DNA of 64,000 bases, from contig JACKNI010000001.1 in the NCBI GenBank assembly GCA_024234935.1, forward strand, positions 1 through 64,000, written 5' to 3'. The translations under genes were made by a program, and so were the position numbers. Shown in pieces: positions 26,937-36,232 of this stretch. A model generated the notes under the pieces. That model searched no databases, had not been told where the DNA came from, and worked only from the letters and a program-made list of their open reading frames with translations. The first letter of the stretch is position 1. The number at the start of each line of letters is the position of its first letter. This DNA comes from Chromatiales bacterium. GTDB lineage: Bacteria; Pseudomonadota; Gammaproteobacteria; Steroidobacterales; GCA-2729495.

Positions 26937-27950
26937 ATGAAAATCGACATTATTCTCGAGCCGGATGTGACGCCGGCAGAGATCACCGAGCTCGGCCTGC
27001 AGGCGGAAAGCCATGGCATCAATCGCATCTGGGTACAGAACTATTCAGCAGCGCGCGACTGTTTTATGAGCCTCGTGCCACTCGCACTGGCGTCGACGCG
27101 TATCGGCATCGGCGTCATGGTGGTGAGCCCCTGGGAGATGCATCCGCTGAAGATGGCCAATGCCCTGCTGACACTGAACGAGTACAGCAAGGGTCGTGCC
27201 GCGATCTGCGTTGGCGGCGGTGCCGAATGGAACGGCGTCATGAGCATTCCGATCACGCGTCGGGTGCGTGCGGTACGCGAGGCTACCGAACTGCTGAAGA
27301 AAGCCTGTGGCGAGCGGAAAGTGACGAACTACAAGGGTGAGATGTACAAGGCCAGCCATTTTTCGGCCGCATGGGCGGACGATGTGCCACCGCTGATCTA
27401 TACCGGTGCGGGCCAGGAGCAGATGATCCGCATGAGCGCAACCCGGGCTGATGGCATCGTGCTCAGCGATGCGGTGCCGAAGTTTGCCGCCGCGGCGATG
27501 GGCTTTGTCCGTGAGAGCCTGCCGGCCCGCGAGCCGTCTGTCGGTCCATTCCGGGTCAGCAATTTCTGGGCATGGCACGTCAAGGCTGACCGGGAGGCGG
27601 CGCTGAAAGAGGCGCGGCGGGAACTGATCATCCGCAGCTGGCTCAGTCCGCATCATATTGGCAGCTTCATGAGCGACGAGGACTGCAAGTACATCCAGGC
27701 GCACAAGGCGGCGTTCATCACCGCCTGGCGTGACCGGTCTGGCGACATCAAGGGCGTTCCGCAGCGGATCATCGATGCCCTGATCGAGGGCATCACCACG
27801 ACTGGCGACCCCGGCGAGATGGACCGGCACATCGCGCGGCTGGGCGAGTTCAGGGACGCGGGCCTCGATGAACTGGCGTTGCGCCTGCATGATGATCCCG
27901 CCGAGGCCATTGCACTGATCGGCAAGCACGTGGTGCCGGCACTCCGCTAG
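26937..27950 (+). CDS. LLM-class flavin-dependent oxidoreductase
   Basis: The 337-residue luciferase-like TIM barrel starts MKIDIILEPDVTPAEITELG, with GGA upstream at a proper distance. WVQNYSAARDCFMSLVPLALASTRIGIG and GRAAICVGGGAEWNG correspond to the flavin-barrel strands of LLM enzymes; FMN or F420 could be the cofactor. Sequence alone does not decide between monooxygenase and dehydrogenase. It stands alone between bioA (46 bases) and an RND adaptor gene in the same direction. Confidence 0.82.
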   Translation: MKIDIILEPDVTPAEITELGLQAESHGINRIWVQNYSAARDCFMSLVPLALASTRIGIGVMVVSPWEMHPLKMANALLTLNEYSKGRAAICVGGGAEWNGVMSIPITRRVRAVREATELLKKACGERKVTNYKGEMYKASHFSAAWADDVPPLIYTGAGQEQMIRMSATRADGIVLSDAVPKFAAAAMGFVRESLPAREPSVGPFRVSNFWAWHVKADREAALKEARRELIIRSWLSPHHIGSFMSDEDCKYIQAHKAAFITAWRDRSGDIKGVPQRIIDALIEGITTTGDPGEMDRHIARLGEFRDAGLDELALRLHDDPAEAIALIGKHVVPALR

Positions 27951-28061
27951 CCGGCCGTCCGGCATGTGGAAGATGGCGACAAATCTGTCGCCGATGTTCC
28001 GTATTCCGGTTTAAAATCCGGACCTGTCCAAGTTGGCGCCTGAACGCGACACTTCTGAACC

Positions 28062-29240
28062 ATGTCTGTTTCATTTCTCTCTGGCGTGTTTGCGCCGGTG
28101 CGCCGGTTTGCGGCGCGTCGTGGCGGCGTGCCGCTGCTGGTGCTGTTCGTAACGGTGGCGCTGATTGCGCTGCTGCTCGCAACGCGACCCAGACTGGTAC
28201 CAGAGCCACATGCCGAGCGGGTCTGGCCGGTCAAATCGGTGGCGATCAGCCGCCAGAGCCTGCGGCCACAGCTCGCCTTGTTTGGCGAGATCGTGGCGGG
28301 CAGGCGCAGCGAGCTGCGCGCGCGGGTGGCTGGCCCGATTACGCAGATCGGCAGGAACTTCCGCGAAGGCGGTCTCGTCGCGGCCGGCGAACTGCTGCTC
28401 GAAATCGATCCTTTTCACTACCGCACCATGCTCGCCGAGCGTCGCGCGCAGCTGCACGAGGCGGAAGTACGCCTCGACCAGTTGCAGCGCGAGTACCGCC
28501 GGATCGAAGCGCTGTATGTCGATCACACGGTTTCCGAGCGCGACCGCGACAACGCCGAACTCAGCCTGAAGCAGCAGGAAGCCGTCGTCGAGCAGCGGCG
28601 TATCGATGTCGAACGTGCGGAGCGTGACCTTGCCGATACGCGACTGCTTGCGCCGTATGCGGGCGTCGTCGGCAAGGTCAATGCCAACCTCGGCAAGCAG
28701 CTCGGCATCAATGACAAGGTGGCGGAGCTGACTGATACCGGCCAACTCGAGGTTCGCTTCTCGCTGTCGAATGCCGAGTACGGCCGTCTCAGGAGCAGCG
28801 GCGAGGAACTGGTCGGACGGACGGTCACCGTGACCTGGAAGGTCGGCGATGCCGATCTCGGCTATCAGGCGAAGATCGCCCGCATCGGTGCCGAGATCAT
28901 TTCCACGACTGGTGGCGTGGATGTCTATGCGGTACTTGAAGACGGCCTGCGCGCGGATCTGCGGCCCGGCGCCTTTGTCGCGGTCAGGGTGCCGGACAGG
29001 GAGTACGCCGATGTGTTCGTTGCGCCTGAGAGTGCGCTTTACGGCGACGACATGCTTTATGTGATCGTCGACAGCCGGCTCGCCGACCGGCGTATCGAAC
29101 TGCTCGGTCATGACGGTGACCAGATCATCTTCCGCTCCGCCGGTGAGCCGGCGCTTGCCGATGGTGACCGCGTGGTGACGACGCCGCTGCGTGAGGCTGG
29201 CGTCGGCGTGAAGGTCATCGAGCGGAAGGCCGCTGACTGA
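28062..29240 (+). CDS. RND efflux periplasmic adaptor, second system
   Basis: The 392-residue protein has one membrane anchor (VTVALIALLLATRP) and a lipoyl/hairpin/barrel layout: GEIVAGRRSELRARVAGPITQIG, a coiled hairpin over residues 120-190, and DTRLLAPYAGVVGKVNANLGKQ. It pairs with the permease that begins two bases after its stop. The two genes form an RND unit separate from that at 6634-10913. The outer-membrane partner is not in the window. Confidence 0.9.
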   Translation: MSVSFLSGVFAPVRRFAARRGGVPLLVLFVTVALIALLLATRPRLVPEPHAERVWPVKSVAISRQSLRPQLALFGEIVAGRRSELRARVAGPITQIGRNFREGGLVAAGELLLEIDPFHYRTMLAERRAQLHEAEVRLDQLQREYRRIEALYVDHTVSERDRDNAELSLKQQEAVVEQRRIDVERAERDLADTRLLAPYAGVVGKVNANLGKQLGINDKVAELTDTGQLEVRFSLSNAEYGRLRSSGEELVGRTVTVTWKVGDADLGYQAKIARIGAEIISTTGGVDVYAVLEDGLRADLRPGAFVAVRVPDREYADVFVAPESALYGDDMLYVIVDSRLADRRIELLGHDGDQIIFRSAGEPALADGDRVVTTPLREAGVGVKVIERKAAD

Positions 29241-29242
29241 GC

Positions 29243-32200
29243 ATGGAAGAGCGCGGCCTGATAGCGACGTTTGCTCGCCATCCGGTGGCGGGCAATCTGC
29301 TGATGTGGGTGCTGATCCTGTTCGGCATCTGGGGAGCCGGCAACATATCCCGCCAGGTACTGCCCAATTTCACGATTGAAAAGATCCGCGTAACCGTGCA
29401 ATGGCCCGGCGCCAGTCCGGAGGACATCGAGAGCAATGTCCTCGAGGCCATAGAGCCCGAGATCCGCTTCCTCGAGAAGGTCAGCCGCGTCGATTCTGTC
29501 GCGTCCGAGGGGCACGCGGAGATCATCATCGACTTCGACAACGGCGTGAATATCTCCAAGGCGCTGACCGATGTGCAGTCGGCGGTGTCGCGGATCACGA
29601 CCTTTCCGCAGGACATGGAACGGCCGGTCGTCTCGCAGATCGTCAACAGCGACCTGGTGTGTCGCATCGAAGTGTCCGGCCCGTTTTCGGAGAATTCCCT
29701 CAAGCGTTATGCACGGCGCATTCGCGACGACCTGCTGGACCTCGGGCAGTCTGAAGTCCGCATGACCGGTCTGCGCAAGTCGGAAATCCATGTGGAGATT
29801 CCGGGTGACACCCTGCGTGCGCTGGATCTGACAGCCGGTGACATCGCGACGCGCATTGCCGGTCTGAGCCTGGACATGCCGGCAGGCAGCATCGAGAGCG
29901 GCAGTGTCTCGCGCCAGCTGCGCACCGAGCATCTGGCCCGCACGGCGCGCGAACTTGCCGCCATCGAGGTGGTCTCGCGCAGCTCCGGCGAAAAGCTCGC
30001 GCTGCGTGATATCGGTACGGTCAGCGAGGCTTTCGAGGAAGGTGGCGTTTCACGCCGTACCGGCGACTACCAGTCCGTCGGCATGATGGTCATGCGTTCG
30101 CCCGGGGTCGATTCCGTCGAATCGCAGCAGGTGATCGCTGCCTACATCGACAAGATCCGGACTGAACTGCCGCCGACGCTGAAAGTCGACATGTATGACG
30201 TGTTTGCCGACCAGGCGACGCAGCGCGTGAGGATGGTTATCGAGAACGGTCTGCAGGGCGTCGTGTTCGTGCTGCTGATCCTGTTTCTGTTCATGAATGC
30301 ACGCATTGCGTGGTGGGTCGCCTGGGGCATTCCGGTATCGGTGCTGGCTACGCTGGGTGCGATGGCGGCACTGGGCTTCACGCTCAATCTGATCAGCATG
30401 TTTGCGATCCTGATGGCGATCGGCATCATCGTCGACGACGCGATTGTCGTGGCCGAAAGCGCCGAAGTGCTGCATCGGCGCGGTTGCAGTCCGGACGAGG
30501 CGGTGATGACCGCGGTCAAACGCATGGCGCCGGCCGTGATCGCGGCCGGCCTGACGACCATCGTGGGGTTCATGCCGGTGCTTGCCATCGGTGCGACGGT
30601 CGGCAAGATCATCCGTGAGCTGCCGCTCACCGTCTGCCTGGCCGTGTCGTTCAGCCTGATCGAGTGCCTGTTCGTCTTGCCGATGCATCTCCGGCATGCG
30701 CTGATCCGGCTCGACAAGCAGGGTGGCGCAGACGTGAATCCCTTCAGCGCCAGTCTGGCCCGGGGCGGCAGCGGAATCGGGCGCTGGCCGGCGCTGGCGG
30801 GCTACCGGCTGGTCGAGGCGCGTGAAGGGTTTCTGGTTCGCTTCCGGGCGTTTCGTGAAGGCCGTTTTGCCCGCTTTACGGCGCAGTGTTACCGGCATCG
30901 CTACAGTACGGCGCTGGCCACCGTTTGCACACTGATCCTCACCGTCGCGATGTTTGCCACCGGCCGGGTGGGCTTCGAGTTTTTTGCCTCGCCGGAGACC
31001 GACCTGTTTTTCGGCAATTTTTCCTTCACGCCCGGCACGCCGCGCGAGCAGACGGCAAAGATGGTCGAGGAGATGGGCCGTGCCGCGCGCGCGGCTGAGG
31101 CGAAACTGACCGGTGGCAAAGGCGGACTGATCCGCTACCAGGTTGGCAGCATCGGCACCAACGAATCGCGGCCGGGAGAGGCGATACAGACCGGTGACCA
31201 TGCGGGCGGTTATACGGTAGAGCTGATTTCCGGTGACCTGCGCGACGTACACAACGCGGCATTCATCCGTGCCTGGCGTGAGGAGGTCGGGCTGCTGCCC
31301 GGCGTCGAACGATTGAGCATCGTGGATCTCAGCGCCGGTGGCCCACCCGGGCGCGATCTCGACATGCGTCTTTCCGGCGCGCCCTTGCGGGTACTCAAGG
31401 CTGCCGCTGTTGAACTGCTGGAACGGGTTGCCGATGTGCCGGGCATCGATTCAGTCGCCGATAATCTGCCGTGGGGCAAGCAGGAACTGGTGCTGGAACT
31501 CACGCCTGCCGGCCGTGCGATGGGCTTTAGCACGCAGGGCGTCGCCCGGCAGGTGCGCGATGCCTTCGAGGGGGCGATTGCAAAGCGCTTTCCGCGCGAC
31601 CAGGAAGAGGTCATCGTGCGGGTCAAGCTGGCCCGCACCGGGAACAGTGCGGACACGATTCGCGACCTCTATCTGCGCGCGCCGGATGGTTCGGAAGTGC
31701 CCCTGCCCGAGGTCGTGGATCTCAAGTCAAGGGTCGGTTTTTCGGAGATTCGTCGTGAGGACGGCCTGCGTCAGGTGGCCGTGTCCGCCGACGTGGACTA
31801 CGACGTAACGACCACGAATGAAGTTGCCGCACTGCTCAGGGCATCGGTGCTGCCCGAACTGATGCGCAAGTATGGTGTGCAGGTCGAGTTCAAGGGCAAG
31901 GCGGAGGAGCAGGCGCGCGCACTCGGCGAATTCCGTACGGCGCTGATGCTGGCCCTGTCCGGCATCTACATCATTCTCGCCTGGGTGTTTTCGAGTTACA
32001 CCCGACCGCTGGTGGTCATGGCGATCATTCCCTTCGGACTGGTCGGCGCCGTCTTCGGTCACTGGGTGATGGGCTACAACATCAATATGCTGAGCCTGCA
32101 GGCACTGCTCGGCCTGTCCGGGGTGCTGGTCAACGATTCGATCGTGCTGCTGCAGACCACCGAAGAGTACCGTGCAGGTGGTGCGGTGTTTTCCGATGCC

Positions 32201-32458
32201 GTCATGCAGGCAGTCCGTGACCGTCTGCGCCCGGTGATCCTGACCACCGGCACGACCATCGGCGGCGTGGTCAGCCTGTTGTTCGAAGGCAGCCTGCAGG
32301 CGCAGCTGGTACAGCCGATTGCCGTGACGCTGATCTTCGGTCTGCTGTTTTCACCATTCCTCGTATTCCTGTTCGTCCCCGCCATGCTCGGCATCGGCGA
32401 GGATCTGCGCCGGTGGCGGCGCGGTGACGGGGAGCGGGAGGCTGCTCCAGCCAGCTAG
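29243..32458 (+). CDS. RND efflux transporter permease, second system
   Basis: The 1071-residue permease has the normal RND layout. TM4 keeps the AcrB-type pair: IGIIVDDAIVVAESAE. TM10 reads VLVNDSIVLLQTTEEY, lacking the AcrB lysine, as in many environmental RND pumps. The periplasmic porter loop begins SRQVLPNFTIEKIRVTVQWPGASPEDIE. It is coupled to the adaptor upstream and overlaps the oppositely directed cytochrome b561 gene by four bases at a CTAG palindrome that supplies both TAG stops. It probably exports hydrophobic compounds; identity unknown. Confidence 0.93.
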   Translation: MEERGLIATFARHPVAGNLLMWVLILFGIWGAGNISRQVLPNFTIEKIRVTVQWPGASPEDIESNVLEAIEPEIRFLEKVSRVDSVASEGHAEIIIDFDNGVNISKALTDVQSAVSRITTFPQDMERPVVSQIVNSDLVCRIEVSGPFSENSLKRYARRIRDDLLDLGQSEVRMTGLRKSEIHVEIPGDTLRALDLTAGDIATRIAGLSLDMPAGSIESGSVSRQLRTEHLARTARELAAIEVVSRSSGEKLALRDIGTVSEAFEEGGVSRRTGDYQSVGMMVMRSPGVDSVESQQVIAAYIDKIRTELPPTLKVDMYDVFADQATQRVRMVIENGLQGVVFVLLILFLFMNARIAWWVAWGIPVSVLATLGAMAALGFTLNLISMFAILMAIGIIVDDAIVVAESAEVLHRRGCSPDEAVMTAVKRMAPAVIAAGLTTIVGFMPVLAIGATVGKIIRELPLTVCLAVSFSLIECLFVLPMHLRHALIRLDKQGGADVNPFSASLARGGSGIGRWPALAGYRLVEAREGFLVRFRAFREGRFARFTAQCYRHRYSTALATVCTLILTVAMFATGRVGFEFFASPETDLFFGNFSFTPGTPREQTAKMVEEMGRAARAAEAKLTGGKGGLIRYQVGSIGTNESRPGEAIQTGDHAGGYTVELISGDLRDVHNAAFIRAWREEVGLLPGVERLSIVDLSAGGPPGRDLDMRLSGAPLRVLKAAAVELLERVADVPGIDSVADNLPWGKQELVLELTPAGRAMGFSTQGVARQVRDAFEGAIAKRFPRDQEEVIVRVKLARTGNSADTIRDLYLRAPDGSEVPLPEVVDLKSRVGFSEIRREDGLRQVAVSADVDYDVTTTNEVAALLRASVLPELMRKYGVQVEFKGKAEEQARALGEFRTALMLALSGIYIILAWVFSSYTRPLVVMAIIPFGLVGAVFGHWVMGYNINMLSLQALLGLSGVLVNDSIVLLQTTEEYRAGGAVFSDAVMQAVRDRLRPVILTTGTTIGGVVSLLFEGSLQAQLVQPIAVTLIFGLLFSPFLVFLFVPAMLGIGEDLRRWRRGDGEREAAPAS

Positions 32459-33036
32459 CCGCGCCACATGCGCGAGAGCACACCATCGTGCCGGATGTAC
32501 TCGTGCCAGAGCGCTGCCGATATGTGCAGCAGCAGGATTGCGGCACCGACCTTCCAGCAGCTTTCATGGATTTCGCCAAACAGGTCGCTGGTAAAGGGCG
32601 AGCCGGGTGCAGCCTGCGGCACGATGCGAAACACATGGTCCCAGCCGAAGAAGTAGATCGGAAAATCACCGGTCCAGGCCGAGAGCGCGGCCCAGCCGCT
32701 GAGCGGAAAGATGAACAGCAGCGCATAGAGTGCGATATGCGTCGCCCGGGCGACGAAGCGCTGCCAGGCGACGAGCGCGCGGGGCAGTGCCGGTGACGGA
32801 TTGCCGAGCCGCCAGGACAGTCGCAGCATGACGAGGATCAGTATCAGGAAGCCGTTGGTGTTGTGCGCCTGCGAGAGTCTCATCACCAGAGCCGGGTCGC
32901 CGTGTCCGGCCTGCCAGGCATCGTAGGCATCGACCATCAGAAAGCCGAGCGGCAGCTGGACGAGGATCATGGCGGCGATCAGCCAGTGCAGGCTGCGTGT
33001 GACAAGCCCCCAGCGGTCAGGTGTGTTGCGCAGCAT
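32455..33036 (-). CDS. Cytochrome b561 family protein
   Basis: The 193-residue protein is a four-helix di-haem membrane cytochrome. RSLHWLIAAMILVQLPLG supplies a first-helix haem His, SQAHNTNGFLI and ATHIALYALLFIFPLSGW the next ones, and LLLHISAALWHEYIRHDGVL the last pair. Such proteins shuttle electrons from quinol, or quench superoxide at the inner membrane. ATG 33036 gives a typical start MLRNTPDRWGLVTRSLHW. It is 10 bases downstream of the MacB-like permease stop on the same strand, so it could be the last gene of that exporter operon. Confidence 0.9.
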   Translation of the reverse strand: MLRNTPDRWGLVTRSLHWLIAAMILVQLPLGFLMVDAYDAWQAGHGDPALVMRLSQAHNTNGFLILILVMLRLSWRLGNPSPALPRALVAWQRFVARATHIALYALLFIFPLSGWAALSAWTGDFPIYFFGWDHVFRIVPQAAPGSPFTSDLFGEIHESCWKVGAAILLLHISAALWHEYIRHDGVLSRMWRG

Positions 33037-33046
33037 GGCCGGGCGC

Positions 33047-34255
33047 TTACTCGTAGCGCAGCGCCTCGATCGGATCCAGGCGTGCGGCTTTGCGCGCCGG
33101 CCAGATGCCGAAGAACAGGCCGACGGTCGCACTGAAGCCGAAAGCCAGTGCGACTGCGACTGGCGAGACCTGGGTATTCCAGCCGACGAACTTTGCCAGC
33201 AGTGCGGCGATGCCGCTGCCAAGCAGGATTCCGGCCAGCCCGCCAAGCATGCACAGCACCATCGCCTCGATGATGAACTGCAACATGATGTTGCGCCGGC
33301 TGGCACCCAGCGCCTTGCGTATGCCGATTTCCCGGGTGCGCTCGGTAACCGTCACCAGCATGATGTTCATGATGCCGATGCCGCCGACCACCAGGCTGAT
33401 GCTGGCGATACCCGCGAGCAGAATGGCGAAAATGTTGGCTGCAGCCTCCCGCACGTTGAAGAACTGGCGCGGGTCGGCAATGCTGAAGTCGTTGTCCTTG
33501 CCGGGCAGGATCTGGTGTTCGCGCCGCATCACGCGCTCGATCTCGACGATGGCCCGTTCCACGCTCACGCCTGGCGCCATCTGCGCGCTGATCGAATCGA
33601 GCTGGTCGGTACCGAACACCCGGTAGCGGGCGGTATAGAAGGGAATCCAGAGCTGCTCGTCCACATTGCGAAAGCCGCTGGCACCTTTCTCAGCCAGCAC
33701 ACCGATGACCGTGAACGCCAGGCCCTTGATGTAGATCGTCTGGCCGACGATTGCGCTTTCGGTGCTGCCGAGCTTTGCCGGCACCGACGCGCCGAGAACG
33801 GCGACGGTGCGGCGGTTTGCATCATCGGCATTGCTGAACAGGCGACCGGAGGACAGGGTATAGCCCTGTACGGCGGAGAAATTGGCACTCACCCCGACCA
33901 CGCGCAGGTTTTCATTGCGATTGCCCAGCTTGGTCTGTGGTTGACCGCCGATTTCCGGGACCACGGCGCGTACCGACGGTGCGTCGCTGGCAATGGCCGC
34001 TGCATCCTTGATGGTGAGCTTTGCGCCGCTCTGGGCGACGCCCATGCGCATGAAGCTGCCGGCGCGAACGCTGAGCACGCTGGCGCCGAGCGCATCGATC
34101 TGCGCATCGACTGCAGCCCTCGCGCCGGAGCCGATGGCGATCATGGTGATCACGGAGGCGACGCCGATGATGATGCCGAGCATGGTCAGAAAAGCACGGA
34201 ACAGGTTGGCGCGTACCGATTGCAGGGCCACCAGGATCATTTCCGTGATCAGCAT
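33047..34255 (-). CDS. ABC transporter permease, MacB/FtsX type
   Basis: The 402-residue protein has an N-terminal membrane helix (LFRAFLTMLGIIIGVASVITM), a MacB periplasmic core domain in residues 45-240, and three C-terminal helices of the FtsX type ending ARKAARLDPIEALRYE. It has no ATPase domain; that function lies in the gene at 35516. With the adaptor and ATPase it forms a MacAB-TolC-like mechanotransmission exporter for lipophilic or peptide substrates. It starts four bases after the adaptor stop. Confidence 0.92.
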   Translation of the reverse strand: MLITEMILVALQSVRANLFRAFLTMLGIIIGVASVITMIAIGSGARAAVDAQIDALGASVLSVRAGSFMRMGVAQSGAKLTIKDAAAIASDAPSVRAVVPEIGGQPQTKLGNRNENLRVVGVSANFSAVQGYTLSSGRLFSNADDANRRTVAVLGASVPAKLGSTESAIVGQTIYIKGLAFTVIGVLAEKGASGFRNVDEQLWIPFYTARYRVFGTDQLDSISAQMAPGVSVERAIVEIERVMRREHQILPGKDNDFSIADPRQFFNVREAAANIFAILLAGIASISLVVGGIGIMNIMLVTVTERTREIGIRKALGASRRNIMLQFIIEAMVLCMLGGLAGILLGSGIAALLAKFVGWNTQVSPVAVALAFGFSATVGLFFGIWPARKAARLDPIEALRYE

Positions 34256-34259
34256 GGCA

Positions 34260-35519
34260 TCACTCCTTCTTGGTGTCGCTCATGCCGGGCATGCCGGTGA
34301 ACTTGCGCATCTGCTGCTGAAAGCGCTGCTGTGTTTCAACCAGGCCGGAACTCGGCAGCATGTAGACCTGATCTGATTCCTTCAGTCCGGCGAGTATCTC
34401 GCTGTAATCGAGGTCGGTGATGCCGGTGAGTACTTCGACGGCAACCGGCTTGCCCTCGCGCTGGACAAAGACCCAGTAGTGATTGCGGAACTGATAGCCG
34501 CCGGCAGTACCGCCGGCGGGATCGGCCTTGGCCTGGGCCGGGAGTGCATTGTTCTTCAGTTGTTCGCGCGCGGTTGCTTCGTCGAGGCCAACCAGACTCG
34601 CCGAGGTGGCCAGGTCGCGGTCCGTACGCAGCGCATTGGTCGGGATCGCCAGTACGTTGTCGCGTTCCGTGATCAGGATCGAGACGTCGGCGTTCATGCC
34701 GGGCTTCAGCAGTCCGGCGTCATTGTTGAGCACGATGCGCACGGCAAAGGTGGTCACCGTCTGGTCGGCGCTGGCCTGCGGTTCGATCTTGAGCACCTTG
34801 CCCTTGAAGGGCTGGTTCGGAAACGCGCTTACTGTCACCACCGCGGTCTGTCCCGGGCTGATCTTGCCGATATCGGTTTCGTCGACCAGCGCACGGACCT
34901 GCACGCTGCTGAGGTCGGCCATCTTGAGCAACAGCGTGCCGCCGCCGACGTCCATGATGGGGGAGGAGATTACCTGGCCTTGCTCGACCAGCTTCTCGAT
35001 GATCGTGCCGGTGATCGGGGCGCGCAGGTCGGTGTCATCGAGCTGTATCCTTGCGGTTTCCACGGCCACATTCGCGCGCACGACGTCGGCTTTCGCATTT
35101 GCCAGTTCCAGCTGTGACTGCTCGTACTCGACCTCATTGAGGATCTTTTCTTCGAGCAGTTTTGCCGAGCGCTTGTTTTGCGCCTCGGCAATCGAGCGGC
35201 GTGCCTTGGCCGCCTCCAGTTGGGCCTGCGCCTGGGCCAGCGAGTTGCTCGGATTGCGTTTGTCGATCTGTACGAGCAGCGTGCCGGCCTTCACGAGCTG
35301 GCCGGTCTCCGCCTTCAGGTCGAGGATCTGGCCGGAAGCCTTCGACTTCAGTTCCACGGTGAGTGCCGGCTCGATCTGCCCGGCCGCTTCAACGGCCACT
35401 CGTATGTCACGCTTGCTGACTGCTACCGTCTCATAGGTGGTTTGCGCCTGGTCTGCAGGGCGCCCGCAGGCGGTGAGCAGGACGATGATCAGGGCCAGTG
35501 GCCAGAACTTCTGCTTCAT
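34260..35519 (-). CDS. MacA-like periplasmic adaptor subunit
   Basis: The 419-residue protein starts MKQKFWPLALIIVLLTACG, so it is probably a lipoprotein with a Cys at about residue 18. VELKSKASGQILDLKAETGQ and DTDLRAPITGTIIEKLVEQ are the two lipoyl halves around a coiled hairpin, and QTAVVTVSAFPNQPFKGKVLKI is in the beta-barrel. Its ATG overlaps the ATPase stop by four bases. It belongs with the FtsX permease and ATPase as a tripartite exporter. The outer-membrane channel is not encoded nearby. Confidence 0.9.
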   Translation of the reverse strand: MKQKFWPLALIIVLLTACGRPADQAQTTYETVAVSKRDIRVAVEAAGQIEPALTVELKSKASGQILDLKAETGQLVKAGTLLVQIDKRNPSNSLAQAQAQLEAAKARRSIAEAQNKRSAKLLEEKILNEVEYEQSQLELANAKADVVRANVAVETARIQLDDTDLRAPITGTIIEKLVEQGQVISSPIMDVGGGTLLLKMADLSSVQVRALVDETDIGKISPGQTAVVTVSAFPNQPFKGKVLKIEPQASADQTVTTFAVRIVLNNDAGLLKPGMNADVSILITERDNVLAIPTNALRTDRDLATSASLVGLDEATAREQLKNNALPAQAKADPAGGTAGGYQFRNHYWVFVQREGKPVAVEVLTGITDLDYSEILAGLKESDQVYMLPSSGLVETQQRFQQQMRKFTGMPGMSDTKKE

Positions 35520-36232
35520 GAGGAACCTTCTTGCCGGTTGATGGTGTCCGATTCAATCTGCCCGTCGAGCAGGCGGATCGTGCGGTGGGCGTTGTTGGCC
35601 ACGTCGCTGTCGTGCGTGACCATGACGATCGTGTTGCCGGCAGCATGCAACCCGGCAAACAGTTCGAGGATATCGTGCGCGGTGATTGAATCCAGGTTGC
35701 CGGTCGGCTCATCTGCCAGCAACAGGCTCGGGCGCGTCACCAGCGCGCGGGCCACGGCGACGCGCTGGCGCTGGCCGCCGGACAGCTCGGACGGCCGGTG
35801 CCGGATACGCTCCTGCAGGCCGACCTGCTCGAGCGCGAGTCGTGCCCGTTCGATCCGTTCGCGACGCGAAACGCCGGCATAGATGAGCGGCAGTTCGACA
35901 TTGTGCAGGGCGTCGGCACGCGCCAGCAGGTTGAAAGTCTGGAAAACAAATCCGATCTCGCGGTTGCGCAGGGCGGCGAGCTGCGAGTCATGCAGGTTGG
36001 AAACCAGGTTGCCGTTAAGCCAGTACTCGCCACTGTCGGGGCGATCCAGGCAGCCGATGATGTTCATCAGCGTCGACTTGCCGGAACCGGAGGGCCCCAT
36101 GATCGCAACGTACTCGCCGCGCCTGATGGTGATGTCCACGCCGCGCAGGGCACGGATCACCGTATCGCCCATCGGAAAACTGCGTTCCAGCTGACGTATC
36201 AGGATGACCTCGTCGGCGGCGGGTGTATTCAT
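35516..36232 (-). CDS. ABC transporter ATP-binding protein, MacB/LolD type
   Basis: The 238-residue ATPase has Walker A GPSGSGKST, the Q-loop FVFQTFNLLARADALHN, the signature LSGGQRQRVAVARAL, Walker B LLLADEPTGNLDS and the H-loop VTHD. It energises the permease at 33047-34255. The start is ATG 36232, whose first bases overlap the stop of the upstream fusion gene (ATGA). Translational coupling across three steps (fusion, ATPase, adaptor) suggests one transcript. Confidence 0.95.
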   Translation of the reverse strand: MNTPAADEVILIRQLERSFPMGDTVIRALRGVDITIRRGEYVAIMGPSGSGKSTLMNIIGCLDRPDSGEYWLNGNLVSNLHDSQLAALRNREIGFVFQTFNLLARADALHNVELPLIYAGVSRRERIERARLALEQVGLQERIRHRPSELSGGQRQRVAVARALVTRPSLLLADEPTGNLDSITAHDILELFAGLHAAGNTIVMVTHDSDVANNAHRTIRLLDGQIESDTINRQEGSS